A DNA stretch of 64,000 nt from an uncultured Tateyamaria sp. GTDB lineage: Bacteria; Pseudomonadota; Alphaproteobacteria; Rhodobacterales; Rhodobacteraceae. Position numbers and translations under genes: made by a program. Location: positions 140,842 through 204,841 of the forward strand of contig NZ_CANNDN010000004.1 in NCBI RefSeq assembly GCF_947503465.1, written 5' to 3'. This document shows positions 55,242-63,914 of the stretch, one piece after another; positions within the stretch are counted from its first letter, which is position 1, and each line of letters starts with the position of its first letter. The notes beneath the pieces were generated by a model that saw only the letters and a list, made by a program, of their open reading frames with translations, made no database searches and was not told the origin of the DNA.

Positions 55242-56201
55242 ATGTCTTTCCGCCTTCAACCGACACCTCCCGCACGTCCGAACCGCTGTCAGCTCTTTGG
55301 GCCGGGTTCGCGCCCTGCGATCTTCGAAAAGATGGCGGCCTCAGCCGCCGACGTGATCAACCTCGACCTTGAAGACAGCGTGGCCCCTTCTGACAAGGAC
55401 AGCGCGCGCGCCAACGTCATTGACGCGATAGGCAATGTCGATTGGGGCAAGAAGACGCTCAGCGTGCGCATCAACGGCCTCGATAGTCCGTATTGGTATC
55501 GCGACGTGGTCGACCTGCTGGAGCAAGCCAGCGACCGACTGGATCAGATCATGATCCCCAAGGTGGGCAACGCCGCCGACATCTATGCCGTGGATGCGCT
55601 TGTCTCATCGATCGAAGCGGCCAAGGGCCGCACAAAACCGATCGCATTCGAGGTGATCATCGAATCCGCCGCAGGTATCGCCCATGTGGAAGACATCGCT
55701 GCCGCATCGCCACGCCTCGCGGCAATGTCGCTGGGAGCCGCAGATTTCGCAGCCTCAATGGGCATGGCGACAACAGGCATCGGCGGAACGCAGGAGCATT
55801 ACTACATGTACCGCGACGGTGAAAAACACTGGTCGGACCCATGGCATTGGGCACAGGCGGCCATTGTTGCGGCCTGCCGCACACATGGGGTCCTGCCCGT
55901 TGACGGCCCCTTTGGCGATTTTTCGGATGACGAAGGGTTCAGGGCCCAGGCCCTGCGCTCTGCCACCCTTGGGATGGTTGGCAAATGGGCGATCCACCCA
56001 AAACAGGTGGCGCTGGCAAACGACGTGTTCACTCCATCGGACGAGGCCGTGGCCGAAGCGCGCGAAATCCTTGCAGCCATGGAAACCGCAAAGGCCAATG
56101 GCGAAGGCGCGACGGTCTACAAGGGGCGACTGGTTGATATTGCGTCGATCAAACAGGCCGAGGTGATCGTCAAGCAATCAGAGATGATCGCCGGGCACTA
56201 G
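55242..56201 (+). CDS. mcl1: L-malyl-CoA / beta-methylmalyl-CoA lyase
   Basis: A 319-residue CitE-like lyase. It begins MSFRLQPTPPARPNRCQLFG, close to Rhodobacter Mcl1; further blocks are INLDLEDSVAPSDKDSARAN, FEVIIESAAGIAHVEDIA and GKWAIHPKQVALAND. It cleaves beta-methylmalyl-CoA to propionyl-CoA and glyoxylate, and condenses or cleaves malyl-CoA, in the ethylmalonyl-CoA pathway. About 258 non-coding bases lie upstream, shared with divergent dgcN. Confidence 0.95.
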   Translation: MSFRLQPTPPARPNRCQLFGPGSRPAIFEKMAASAADVINLDLEDSVAPSDKDSARANVIDAIGNVDWGKKTLSVRINGLDSPYWYRDVVDLLEQASDRLDQIMIPKVGNAADIYAVDALVSSIEAAKGRTKPIAFEVIIESAAGIAHVEDIAAASPRLAAMSLGAADFAASMGMATTGIGGTQEHYYMYRDGEKHWSDPWHWAQAAIVAACRTHGVLPVDGPFGDFSDDEGFRAQALRSATLGMVGKWAIHPKQVALANDVFTPSDEAVAEAREILAAMETAKANGEGATVYKGRLVDIASIKQAEVIVKQSEMIAGH

Positions 56202-56263
56202 GCAGCGGGCGGGACGGCGGGCGGGGCGACTTTGCAACAGCAAGCAGCGCCGAACCGTCCGTT

Positions 56264-56740
56264 TTAATCCGGCCAGACCTTGCGCCCGTCCACGCCCGTT
56301 TCGGCAATCAGACCCAAACGCTTGGCCTCAAAGTAATAGCCGCGCGCATACCACATCACGGCCGCATCCATATCTCCGCCGGACACAAGCCACGCCCCCC
56401 GCAAATAGCGGGTGGCATATTTCAGGTTCGTCTCTGCATCCAGAAGGTCATTTGGCTGCCCGCGAAACCCCATGGAACGCGCGGTTGCGGGCAGGATCTG
56501 CATCAGGCCGTAATAGGGCCCATTGCGCGCCGCAGGCCGATGGGTGCTTTCCCGAATGACGACCCGCTGAACCAGCGCGACGGGTATCTCGTTCTGGGCG
56601 GCGGCAAATTCGATCTGCGCACGCAGGGCAGGCGTTTCGTTGGGATAAAGCGGCACGACCGGCGCGGGCGGCACCTCCGGCTCGGGCGCGGAACAGGCGG
56701 CGAGGCAAACCACCACACACATCAGGATCAATCGCATCAT
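56264..56740 (-). CDS. Small lytic transglycosylase lipoprotein
   Basis: A 158-residue protein. A lipoprotein signal (LMCVVVCLAAC) leads to a Pro-rich linker and an SLT domain: VALVQRVVIRESTHRPAARN holds the catalytic Glu, then YYGLMQILPATARSMGF and YLRGAWLVSGGDMDAAVMWY. It cuts peptidoglycan strands from the outer membrane. It is short for the family. The ATG at 56740 is chosen because it begins the lipoprotein signal; one codon later is also possible. Confidence 0.88.
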   Translation of the reverse strand: MMRLILMCVVVCLAACSAPEPEVPPAPVVPLYPNETPALRAQIEFAAAQNEIPVALVQRVVIRESTHRPAARNGPYYGLMQILPATARSMGFRGQPNDLLDAETNLKYATRYLRGAWLVSGGDMDAAVMWYARGYYFEAKRLGLIAETGVDGRKVWPD

Positions 56741-56851
56741 GGGGGTGCGATATCGCGACATGGACCGGGACGCCACGCACACAGACGTGATTGGGCAAGA
56801 CCCCGCGCACATGCTTTCTTGCCGTGCATCACGCCCTGACGGAGACCCCCC

Positions 56852-57319
56852 ATGCGCGCCCTTCTCGCCGCCCTTGCCCTGACCCTGACACCGCTGACGG
56901 CATTGGCCGAAATGGCCCCGCGCGAAGGCTGGTCCGTTACACCCACGACAAAGGGCTACGATCAGCTGATCGCGGATGTAAAGTCAGCCGCCAAGGCAAA
57001 CAAGATGGGCGTCGTGACCCAGGCCGGTCCAACCGGGGCCGCAAAGTCGCGCGGCATCACCATTCCGGGCAATCGGGTCATCGGTCTGTTCAACAATGTC
57101 TATGCCGTCAATATCCTGACCCTGTCGACCGCCGCCATGATCGAAGCGCCCGTGCGCGTCTATGTCACCGAAAACGCGGACGACACTGCAACGCTCAGCT
57201 ACAAATTGCCTTCGACCGTCTTTGCCCCCTATGTCGACGAAGCGGGTCCGGACCTTGCGAAACTGGCGGCTGAACTGGATGAAATCTTTGCCCGGATCGC
57301 CGCAGATGCGGCCCAATAA
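56852..57319 (+). CDS. Exported DUF302 family protein
   Basis: A 155-residue protein with a signal peptide (ALLAALALTLTPLTALA) and a DUF302 domain: YDQLIADVKSAAKANKMGVV, FNNVYAVNILTLSTAAMIEA and the core LPSTVFAPY. Function of the family unknown. It is divergent from the transglycosylase gene and 98 bases before the 5TM protein gene on the same strand. Confidence 0.82.
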   Translation: MRALLAALALTLTPLTALAEMAPREGWSVTPTTKGYDQLIADVKSAAKANKMGVVTQAGPTGAAKSRGITIPGNRVIGLFNNVYAVNILTLSTAAMIEAPVRVYVTENADDTATLSYKLPSTVFAPYVDEAGPDLAKLAAELDEIFARIAADAAQ

Positions 57320-57417
57320 GCGCTAAATTTGAAGCATCTAGCCGGGATCCAATCGGGTCCGTTTCCGCTTCCTTCACCAGTCTGGCCGATACGGGCAGTT
57401 GGTAGAAGGGAAGCGCA

Positions 57418-58620
57418 ATGGCGAATGTCGACGCAACTGTATTGCTGGATTTCGTAAGTTCGCTTGCGGTGCTCGGACTGCTGGTGGTGAGCTTCAGCGC
57501 ACTTGCACCCAGTCTGAAAATCGGTTGGTTCGCCCCGCCGCTGCTCGGGCTTTTCTTTGGCCTTGTCGTGGGGCTGCAAATGTCAATGCCGCTCAGCCCA
57601 ACGGACGGCGTCATCATCGACATGCGCAATGTGCCAATTGTGCTGGCGGGCGCGTTTCTGGGCCTGCGCGGGTTGCTGACCTGCCTTGCCATTGCGGTCG
57701 CATTTCGCCTCGGGATTGGCGGGGTCGGTATGGTTGCGGGCGTCGCGGGTATGCTGATCGCCGGCTGCGTCGGCTATGTCTGGTCAATCACGGCCGCCCG
57801 TTTCAGGGGCGGTGACACGCGAAAGCTGCTGATCCTCGGTCTGGGCGTCAATCTGCACATGCTATCGGCCTTTCTTGTGCCCGCCGACATCATGCGTTGG
57901 TACTTTACCGAAGCCGCGCCAACCATGTTCGTCCTGAATTGCCTCTGTGTGCCAGCGTTTGGCTGGATGTTGTTGCGCGTGCAATACCAGGTCCTGCAGC
58001 AGGCGCACCTGTCCGCAGCGGCCCAGGTCGATCCGATCACACGGCTTTTGTCGCTGGACGCCTTCACGCGCGAGGTGTCGCATTTTCACGCGGCGGATGA
58101 CGCGCACCGCATCGCCGCCGTGGCCGCCATTACCCTCAAAAACGCCAGCTGGCTGAAAAAGACATGGGGCGACGACGCCCACGACAAGGCACTTGGTGCG
58201 CTGCGCATTCGGTTGGCCGCGTTGTTCAATGATCAGCGCCCGCTGGGCATTGACCCAAGTTCACGCATACTGGTTCCCATCGCGGCACGCGAGGTGCAGG
58301 ACCTGCGCCCCTTGCGGAAGGCGCTCCGGCGCTTGGCGTCGGAAACACCGCTCTCACTTGATGACGATATCAATGTACCTTTGGCCGTGCTTGTCGAAAG
58401 CTTCAATATTCGGTCTCCCAGCCGTCCCGATCTGACAGCTCTGGATATTCGCCAGTCAATCTCGGCCCGCCGCCACACCAGTGACAGCGCTGGCACCGTG
58501 CATGACCGCGCAAGTCACACCGCCGACCCAAGCCTTCCCAATGGCATATGCAGCCAGACGTTTCGCAGGCTTTTCGACGAGACTGACACCAAGATGCGGC
58601 GCGTGATCCGTCAGGGCTGA
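57418..58620 (+). CDS. 5TM-LYT sensor protein with degenerate GGDEF-like domain
   Basis: A 400-residue protein. The N-terminal 170 residues form a 5TM-LYT domain, with the conserved GVIIDMRNVPIVLAGAFLG and GVAGMLIAGCVGYVW. A linker (QYQVLQQAHLSAAAQ) leads to DPITRLLSLDAFTREVSHFH, like the start of GGDEF domains (DPLTGLLNRRAF), but no GGDEF or similar active-site motif follows; RILVPIAAREVQDLR stands in its place. It is therefore probably not a diguanylate cyclase. AGAAGGGAAGC precedes the ATG. Confidence 0.72.
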   Translation: MANVDATVLLDFVSSLAVLGLLVVSFSALAPSLKIGWFAPPLLGLFFGLVVGLQMSMPLSPTDGVIIDMRNVPIVLAGAFLGLRGLLTCLAIAVAFRLGIGGVGMVAGVAGMLIAGCVGYVWSITAARFRGGDTRKLLILGLGVNLHMLSAFLVPADIMRWYFTEAAPTMFVLNCLCVPAFGWMLLRVQYQVLQQAHLSAAAQVDPITRLLSLDAFTREVSHFHAADDAHRIAAVAAITLKNASWLKKTWGDDAHDKALGALRIRLAALFNDQRPLGIDPSSRILVPIAAREVQDLRPLRKALRRLASETPLSLDDDINVPLAVLVESFNIRSPSRPDLTALDIRQSISARRHTSDSAGTVHDRASHTADPSLPNGICSQTFRRLFDETDTKMRRVIRQG

Positions 58621-58622
58621 CG

Positions 58623-59075
58623 CTAGGCCCGCTCGTCCTTGGGTGAACCGATCACGACATAGGTCGTGATGCTGTTCACCTGCGGCAAGGCCCCCAGCAT
58701 ATCGGTATGAAACGCCTTGTAGCTGGGCAAGTCAGCGCATTCGATGCGCAGCAGATACTCGATCGTTCCGGTGATGTTGTGGCATTCACGAACCTCGGGC
58801 GCCCGCGCAATGGCGCGCTCGAACGCCTCCTGGCTGGCTTTCGTGTGATCATTCAATCCGACACCGATATAGGCGACAAAACCGGTGCCCAGCTTGGTTC
58901 GGTCCAGAACCGCGCGATATCCGGTGATCACACCTGACCGTTCCAGCTCCTGCACCCGGCGCAGACATGCGGACGGGGACAGGCCAACCCGATCCGCAAG
59001 TTCGATATTGCTGATACGCCCGTTGTCCGACAGCGCTTGCAATATCTGTTCGGTTTTCTGATCCAACTTCACCAT
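58623..59075 (-). CDS. Lrp/AsnC-family regulator next to lysE
   Basis: A 150-residue Lrp-type protein. The helix-turn-helix is KTEQILQALSDNGRISNIEL with LSPSACLRRVQELERSGVIT; the RAM domain follows (FVAYIGVGLNDH, CHNITGTIEYLLRIEC). It is divergent from a LysE exporter and probably controls it in response to an amino acid. The start MVKLDQKTEQ at 59075 is the family start. Confidence 0.9.
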   Translation of the reverse strand: MVKLDQKTEQILQALSDNGRISNIELADRVGLSPSACLRRVQELERSGVITGYRAVLDRTKLGTGFVAYIGVGLNDHTKASQEAFERAIARAPEVRECHNITGTIEYLLRIECADLPSYKAFHTDMLGALPQVNSITTYVVIGSPKDERA

Positions 59076-59078
59076 GAA

Positions 59079-59113
59079 TTGCAAAAATACCGCAAAGCTG
59101 CCGGTCTTTGCAA
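59079..59113. promoter_or_regulatory. Candidate Lrp-type binding region
   Basis: TTGCAAA (59079-59085) and TTTGCAA (59107-59113) are perfect inverted arms, with a related CGCAAAG at 59091-59097 between them. They lie between the divergent Lrp and LysE genes, close to the Lrp start. Confidence 0.5.
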
Positions 59114-59147
59114 CCATCGGGCCATAGACACACGTCATACGTTGCGC

Positions 59148-59741
59148 ATGACCTATGAACTATTGACCGCATTGATGGCCTTCGCCTTCGTCAGCTCGAT
59201 CACACCTGGCCCCAACAACCTGATGCTCATGGCGTCCGGGGCCAATTTCGGCTTCCGCCGGACCATCCCGCATATGCTGGGCGTCGGTCTCGGCTTTGTG
59301 GTCATGGTCTTGCTGGTGGGCGCCGGGCTTGTGCAGGTTTTTGACGCCTATCCGGTCAGTCACTTGATCCTGAAGGTCGGCTCCGTCGCCTATCTTCTGT
59401 TCCTGGCCTGGAAGATCGCGACCGCCGCACCGATCAGCGACGCAGAGCGCGCAGGGCATCCCATGACATTCCTGCAAGCCGCCGCGTTCCAATGGGTGAA
59501 CCCCAAGGCGTGGACGATGGCCCTGACAGCGGTCACGGTGTACACCCCGGACACCACGTTCGCGGCCATCGCGCTTGTTGGCTGCGTGTTTGGCGCGATC
59601 AACCTGCCCGCGGTCAGTTCGTGGACCTTGCTTGGCCAGCAGATGGCGCGCGTCCTCACGAACCGGTGGCGCCTGACGCTGTTCAACTGGACAATGGCGG
59701 TACTTCTGGTGGCCTCCCTCTACCCGGTTCTCTTTCCCTGA
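59148..59741 (+). CDS. LysE-family amino-acid exporter
   Basis: A 197-residue membrane protein with about six helices. It has the LysE/RhtB hallmark near the start ([20 protein letters not shown]), [16 protein letters not shown], and [17 protein letters not shown]. It likely exports one or more amino acids. The start [12 protein letters not shown] at 59148 is consistent with the family. Divergent from the Lrp-type regulator. Confidence 0.92.
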   Translation: MTYELLTALMAFAFVSSITPGPNNLMLMASGANFGFRRTIPHMLGVGLGFVVMVLLVGAGLVQVFDAYPVSHLILKVGSVAYLLFLAWKIATAAPISDAERAGHPMTFLQAAAFQWVNPKAWTMALTAVTVYTPDTTFAAIALVGCVFGAINLPAVSSWTLLGQQMARVLTNRWRLTLFNWTMAVLLVASLYPVLFP

Positions 59742-59799
59742 CGTTGCAAAAGGTGCATCCTGCGGCCATATAGCGGCAAATCGCATCGGGGACGCAGGC

Positions 59800-60762
59800 G
59801 TGACGCAATATCTGGAATTCGAAAAACCCTTGGCCGAGATCGAGGGCAAGGCGGAAGAGCTGCGCGCACTGGCGCGGCAAAGCGAGGATATGGATGTCAC
59901 AGACCAGGCCACGGCGCTTGACGCCAAAGCCGCCCAGATGCTTGAGGACCTGTATGCAGACCTGACGCCTTGGCGGAAATGCCAGGTGGCGCGGCATCCT
60001 GACCGGCCCCATTGCATCGACTACGTAAAGACCCTGTTTTCTGAATATACCCCGCTGGCGGGCGACAGGAACTTTGCCGACGATCACGCCGTGATGGGCG
60101 GGCTCGCCCGGTTTGGTGACCGTCCTGTCATGGTGATCGGGCACGAAAAGGGGAACGACACCAAGTCCCGGATCGAACGGAACTTTGGCATGGCGCGGCC
60201 CGAAGGGTACCGCAAGGCGATCCGCCTGATGGATATGGCCGACCGCTTTGGCCTGCCGGTCATCACATTGGTCGACACGCCCGGCGCATATCCCGGCAAA
60301 GGCGCCGAGGAACGGGGCCAGTCCGAAGCCATCGCGCGATCAACCGAAAAGTGTTTGCAAATCGGCGTGCCGCTTGTGTCTGTCGTCATTGGCGAAGGCG
60401 GATCCGGCGGCGCTGTGGCCTTTGCCACGGCCAACCGCGTCGCGATGCTGGAACATTCGGTCTATTCGGTCATCAGCCCCGAAGGCTGCGCGTCTATCCT
60501 GTGGAAAGATGCCGAAAAGATGCGCGAAGCGGCCGAAGCGCTGCGGTTGACGGCACAGGACCTCAAGCAGCTTGGCGTGACCGACCGGATCATCCCCGAA
60601 CGGATCGGGGGCGCACACCGCCACGGCGATGCCACCATCGCCGCTGTCGGCAAGGCGATCGAGGCGATGCTGTCCGAACTGGATGACAGGTCAGCCGCTG
60701 ATCTGGTCGCGGACCGGCGCCGCAAGTTTCTGGGGCTGGGCAGCACCGGGCTTGCGGCCTGA
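59800..60762 (+). CDS. accA: Acetyl-CoA carboxylase carboxyltransferase subunit alpha
   Basis: A 320-residue AccA. It begins (GTG) [20 protein letters not shown], then [40 protein letters not shown] and [18 protein letters not shown]. It forms the carboxyltransferase with AccD, making malonyl-CoA for fatty acid synthesis. Its stop abuts the stop of the convergent histidine kinase gene. Confidence 0.96.
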   Translation: MTQYLEFEKPLAEIEGKAEELRALARQSEDMDVTDQATALDAKAAQMLEDLYADLTPWRKCQVARHPDRPHCIDYVKTLFSEYTPLAGDRNFADDHAVMGGLARFGDRPVMVIGHEKGNDTKSRIERNFGMARPEGYRKAIRLMDMADRFGLPVITLVDTPGAYPGKGAEERGQSEAIARSTEKCLQIGVPLVSVVIGEGGSGGAVAFATANRVAMLEHSVYSVISPEGCASILWKDAEKMREAAEALRLTAQDLKQLGVTDRIIPERIGGAHRHGDATIAAVGKAIEAMLSELDDRSAADLVADRRRKFLGLGSTGLAA

Positions 60763-61830
60763 TTACCCCGCACGGGCCGTGTCTTGCTCCATCGCCACGA
60801 TGCGGCCGGGCAGGTCGATCTGAACGGATGCACCGGCGCGATCAGGGTTGGACCCGATTTCAACCGTCCCCCCGCGCGCCCTGACCAGCCTGCGCACCGC
60901 CGACAGCCCAAAGCCACGGCGCGACGGATTGGGGGCAGGCCCGGCACCGCCATCCGCACCAAACCCCTTGCCATCATCGGTGACACAGATGCGCAGGCGT
61001 TGGGCGTTCACTTGGGACAGGCTCACTTTCACCCGCACGGTTTTCGTGCCCGCATGTTTGAAGGCATTGTCGATCAGGTTGCGCAATATGATATGCAGGG
61101 CCGTCACGTCGGCATTCAGGACCGCGCGCGGATAGGACACGGAATGGGTCCGAACCGGATCAAGCAGCACCAGCACGTCGTCACACAGGGTGCCCAGATC
61201 GAACTCCGCCATGATGCTGGGCGCGCTCTTGGCCATGACCTGCGCCATCGTTTCCGAGATCACCGCCAGCGACTTGTCGGCAAGACTGTCGATCATATCG
61301 ATCAACTCCAGCTTTCCATCACCGTGATCCACAAAATCGCGGCGCATCAGATAGGCCAGCGACTTCATGTTGCCAATCGGGCTGCGCAGGTCATGGGCGG
61401 CCAGACACACCATCTCCTCAACCTCGGATGCGGCGGCGGCGGTCATGGCGTCCTGCAATGACAGCGCCCGTTCCGCCGATATGTCGTGCGACGTGCCAAC
61501 CATACGCAGCAACCGGCCCGATGCATCATGCGCTGCCACAAGCGAGGTGCGGAACCACACCTTGTCGTCATTCAGGGGCAGCGCAATCTCATACGCGCTC
61601 GAGCGGCCGGACTGCCACACCTTGAATTGCTGACGAAACACCGAATACGCGGCGCGACCGGTGAATATCTCATGCGCCGCCTTGCCCACGATGTCCGACA
61701 GGTCCTTGCCCAACCTGTCCCGGCCCACCTTGTTCAGAAAATCGTACACCGGACGATCCCGCTCATCCGCGACCAGCACGAAAACAGGTGCATCCACCAA
61801 ATCGTAAATCGAATAGTCCAACCGTTGCAC
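60763..61830 (-). CDS. PAS-domain sensor histidine kinase, orphan
   Basis: A 355-residue soluble kinase with no membrane segment. A PAS-like domain (about 10-120; VFVLVADERDRPVYDFLNKV and MVGTSHDISAERAL) precedes the dimerisation/phosphoacceptor helix with LAAHDLRSPIGNMKSL, the N-box LRNLIDNAFKHAG and a G-box VTDDGKGFG, then GFGLSAVRRLVRARGG. No response regulator gene is next to it; the following gene on this strand is a GntR regulator upstream. The partner must be elsewhere. Confidence 0.9.
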   Translation of the reverse strand: MQRLDYSIYDLVDAPVFVLVADERDRPVYDFLNKVGRDRLGKDLSDIVGKAAHEIFTGRAAYSVFRQQFKVWQSGRSSAYEIALPLNDDKVWFRTSLVAAHDASGRLLRMVGTSHDISAERALSLQDAMTAAAASEVEEMVCLAAHDLRSPIGNMKSLAYLMRRDFVDHGDGKLELIDMIDSLADKSLAVISETMAQVMAKSAPSIMAEFDLGTLCDDVLVLLDPVRTHSVSYPRAVLNADVTALHIILRNLIDNAFKHAGTKTVRVKVSLSQVNAQRLRICVTDDGKGFGADGGAGPAPNPSRRGFGLSAVRRLVRARGGTVEIGSNPDRAGASVQIDLPGRIVAMEQDTARAG

Positions 61831-61888
61831 CCTGCCTCCATTGAGTGTGCGGCCGGTCTATCAGGTGGGCGCTACCAAACGCTTAAGC

Positions 61889-62539
61889 TCAACTGGCAAG
61901 CATGCGCAGGCCCTGGGTTACATCCGACCGGACGGCCAGACGCAGGCTGGGTTCATCGCCCGCGCGCAGGGCCGCGATGATCAGACGGTGGTACTGGGGC
62001 GGTTCCGTCCGGCGCAACCGGCCATACAGCGCCCGCATGGTCGGGCCCATCTGCAGCCAGACGGTTTCTGCCATGGCCAGCATCGCAGGGGCCTGGGCGC
62101 GCAGGTACAGGGTACGATGAAACTCCAGGTTCGTGCGGATATAGCTGACGGCGTCCCGGTGGGCGACCGCCTCGGCCACCGCACTGTTGATCGTTTGCAA
62201 CCGCTCGATCAACGCAAGATGCGCACGTGGCAGGGCGCGTGTGGCCAACTCGACCTCGATCAGGGCGCGCAAGGCGGCCAGTTCCTCGATCCGTTCATTG
62301 GACAATTCCGGCGTCGACACACGCCCCGACTGCGACAGGGTCAACGCCCCCTCGGCCACCAATCGGCGTACCGCCTCGCGGGCGGGTGTCATGGATACAT
62401 CATATTGCTTGCCGATGCCGCGCAGGGTCAACGCCTGTCCGGGGGCGATGTCGCCATGCATGATGCGGGTGCGCAATCGGCGATACACGCGGTCATGCGC
62501 AGCCGAGGCGGTGTCGCGGACGCGGGGAACCTGGGTCAT
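61889..62539 (-). CDS. GntR-family regulator (FCD domain)
   Basis: A 216-residue GntR protein. The winged helix is VYRRLRTRIMHGDIAPGQAL, then MTPAREAVRRLVAEGALTLS; the FCD ligand domain follows (ALRALIEVELATRALP, NLEFHRTLYLRAQAPAMLAM with metal-type His). It usually senses small organic acids; target unknown. It follows the YgjP-like gene by 31 bases and precedes the histidine kinase gene. Confidence 0.9.
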   Translation of the reverse strand: MTQVPRVRDTASAAHDRVYRRLRTRIMHGDIAPGQALTLRGIGKQYDVSMTPAREAVRRLVAEGALTLSQSGRVSTPELSNERIEELAALRALIEVELATRALPRAHLALIERLQTINSAVAEAVAHRDAVSYIRTNLEFHRTLYLRAQAPAMLAMAETVWLQMGPTMRALYGRLRRTEPPQYHRLIIAALRAGDEPSLRLAVRSDVTQGLRMLAS

Positions 62540-62570
62540 GCCCTTTTGTGATCACACGCCGGTCGCGCGG

Positions 62571-63263
62571 TCAATCACCAAAGCGATAGCGGTGCAACAC
62601 GTTGCCTTCGGTGCGCAACCAGCGGCGTTGAGGGTCATAGGGGCCGTGAATGCGGGTCACTTCCGCCCAAAATGCGGGTGAATGGTTCATCTGGGCAAGA
62701 TGCGCGACCTCATGGGCGGCCACGTAGTGCAGAACCTCGGGCGGGGCCAGGATCAGGCGCCACGAGAACATCAGCCGCCCGGCAGACGAACACGACCCCC
62801 ACCGGGACCGGGTGTCGCGCAAGGCCAACCCGGCATAGTTGCGACCCAGGCGCGCGGCATATTGGTCGCAGGCGGACGCCAGCACATCGCGGGCACGGGC
62901 CTTCAAGAACCCCTGAACCCGGCGGGGCACGGCATCTGCAGCACCAGGTACGGCCAGGCGGTCGCCTTGCACCTGCACGGCGCGCCCTGCGCCGGGCACG
63001 ATTTCGCGGTCCCGCCCTTCGACAGGCAGGCGCACACCAAGGCGCACCGCGACATCCTCGACCCGCGCCGCCAGATGCTTGCGGATCCACGGCTCCTTTT
63101 CACGGGCAAAGGCGATGGCCTCACGCTCGGGCACATGCTGGGGCAGCGTCAGCGTCACGCGCCCGTCCAGCGAGGAAATGCGCAAAGTGATCCGCCGCGC
63201 CCGCGCCGAACGGCGCAAGGTCAGCACGATGTCCGGAGGGCCTTGAAGTACCCGCTGTGCCAT
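62571..63263 (-). CDS. YgjP-like (DUF45) metal-dependent hydrolase
   Basis: A 230-residue protein of the SprT-like/M48-related YgjP family. The zinc motif is VAAHEVAHLAQMNHSPAFWA (HExxH with a downstream His), and the conserved RDTRSRWGSCSSAGRLMFSW precedes it. Cellular substrate unknown. The ATG at 63263 has GGGAG five bases before; a GTG at 63275 is an alternative. Confidence 0.9.
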   Translation of the reverse strand: MAQRVLQGPPDIVLTLRRSARARRITLRISSLDGRVTLTLPQHVPEREAIAFAREKEPWIRKHLAARVEDVAVRLGVRLPVEGRDREIVPGAGRAVQVQGDRLAVPGAADAVPRRVQGFLKARARDVLASACDQYAARLGRNYAGLALRDTRSRWGSCSSAGRLMFSWRLILAPPEVLHYVAAHEVAHLAQMNHSPAFWAEVTRIHGPYDPQRRWLRTEGNVLHRYRFGD

Positions 63264-63416
63264 CCCATCTCCCACGCTCAGGGCCCTGCCCTGCCATAAG
63301 GCTTTGACTCCGTCCCGGCCTTATGGCACTTGCCCAGAATCGCCGCAACACGAGGCTTGCCCGGGCGCGCACACGCAGCGCCGGACACGGGCTACGCGCA
63401 GACAAGAGGATGACAT

Positions 63417-63749
63417 ATGCCAAAGGAAGAATGGGGCACCAAACGGCTGTGTCCGACAACCGGGAAACGGTTCTACGACATGAACCGCAACCCGATCGTC
63501 AGCCCCTACACGGGTGACGTGGTCGAGGTCGACAGCTCCAAGACCCGCATGATCGCAGCGGATGCCGAAGATGCCGTGACGGCCAAGGCCAAAGCCAAGA
63601 CAACCGCGGACGACGACGATCAGGTGCTGGAAGACGACGACGTCGAAGTCGAGCTGGATGACGATCTGCTGGACGACGATGACGACGAAGAAGACAACGT
63701 CTCGCTTGACGAATTGGCCGACGTCGCAGTCGAAGACGACGAGTCATAA
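63417..63749 (+). CDS. FYDLN-acid-domain protein (TIGR02300)
   Basis: A 110-residue protein. The N-terminus has the conserved WGTKRLCPTTGKRFYDMNRN and SPYTGDVV; the second half is an acidic Asp/Glu tail (DDDDEEDN) of low complexity. The family is typical of alphaproteobacteria; its function is unknown. It lies 89 bases before a tRNA gene. Confidence 0.92.
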   Translation: MPKEEWGTKRLCPTTGKRFYDMNRNPIVSPYTGDVVEVDSSKTRMIAADAEDAVTAKAKAKTTADDDDQVLEDDDVEVELDDDLLDDDDDEEDNVSLDELADVAVEDDES

Positions 63750-63760
63750 AACGCCTGGCA

Positions 63761-63788
63761 GGCGGGGTCTTTTTCGCTTGATCCCGCC
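63761..63788. terminator. Possible hairpin after the FYDLN gene
   Basis: GGCGGGGTC (63761-63769) and GATCCCGCC (63780-63788) can pair over nine positions with one G-U pair, but the T-run is in the loop, not after the stem. Weak evidence for termination. Confidence 0.3.
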
Positions 63789-63838
63789 AGTCAAAGCGCC
63801 TAATCAGCGGCGCACGGCCAAGGACGGCCACCAAGGAT

Positions 63839-63914
63839 GGGGCATTAGCTCAGCTGGGAGAGCGCCTGCATGGCATGCAGGAGGTCAGCGGTTCGATCCC
63901 GCTATGCTCCACCA
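63839..63914 (+). tRNA. tRNA-Ala (anticodon GGC)
   Basis: A complete tRNA of 76 bases with encoded ACCA end. Acceptor arm GGGGCAT/ATGCTCC (one G-U pair), D-arm GCTC/GAGC, anticodon stem CCTGC/GCAGG with loop ATGGCAT giving anticodon GGC at 63872-63874, and T-arm AGCGG/CCGCT around TTCGATC. It reads GCC alanine codons. Confidence 0.96.

Noticed and set aside
59800..60762. Later ATG as accA start instead of GTG
   Set aside because: The conserved AccA N-terminus ([12 protein letters not shown]) begins right after the GTG at 59800, so a later start would remove it.
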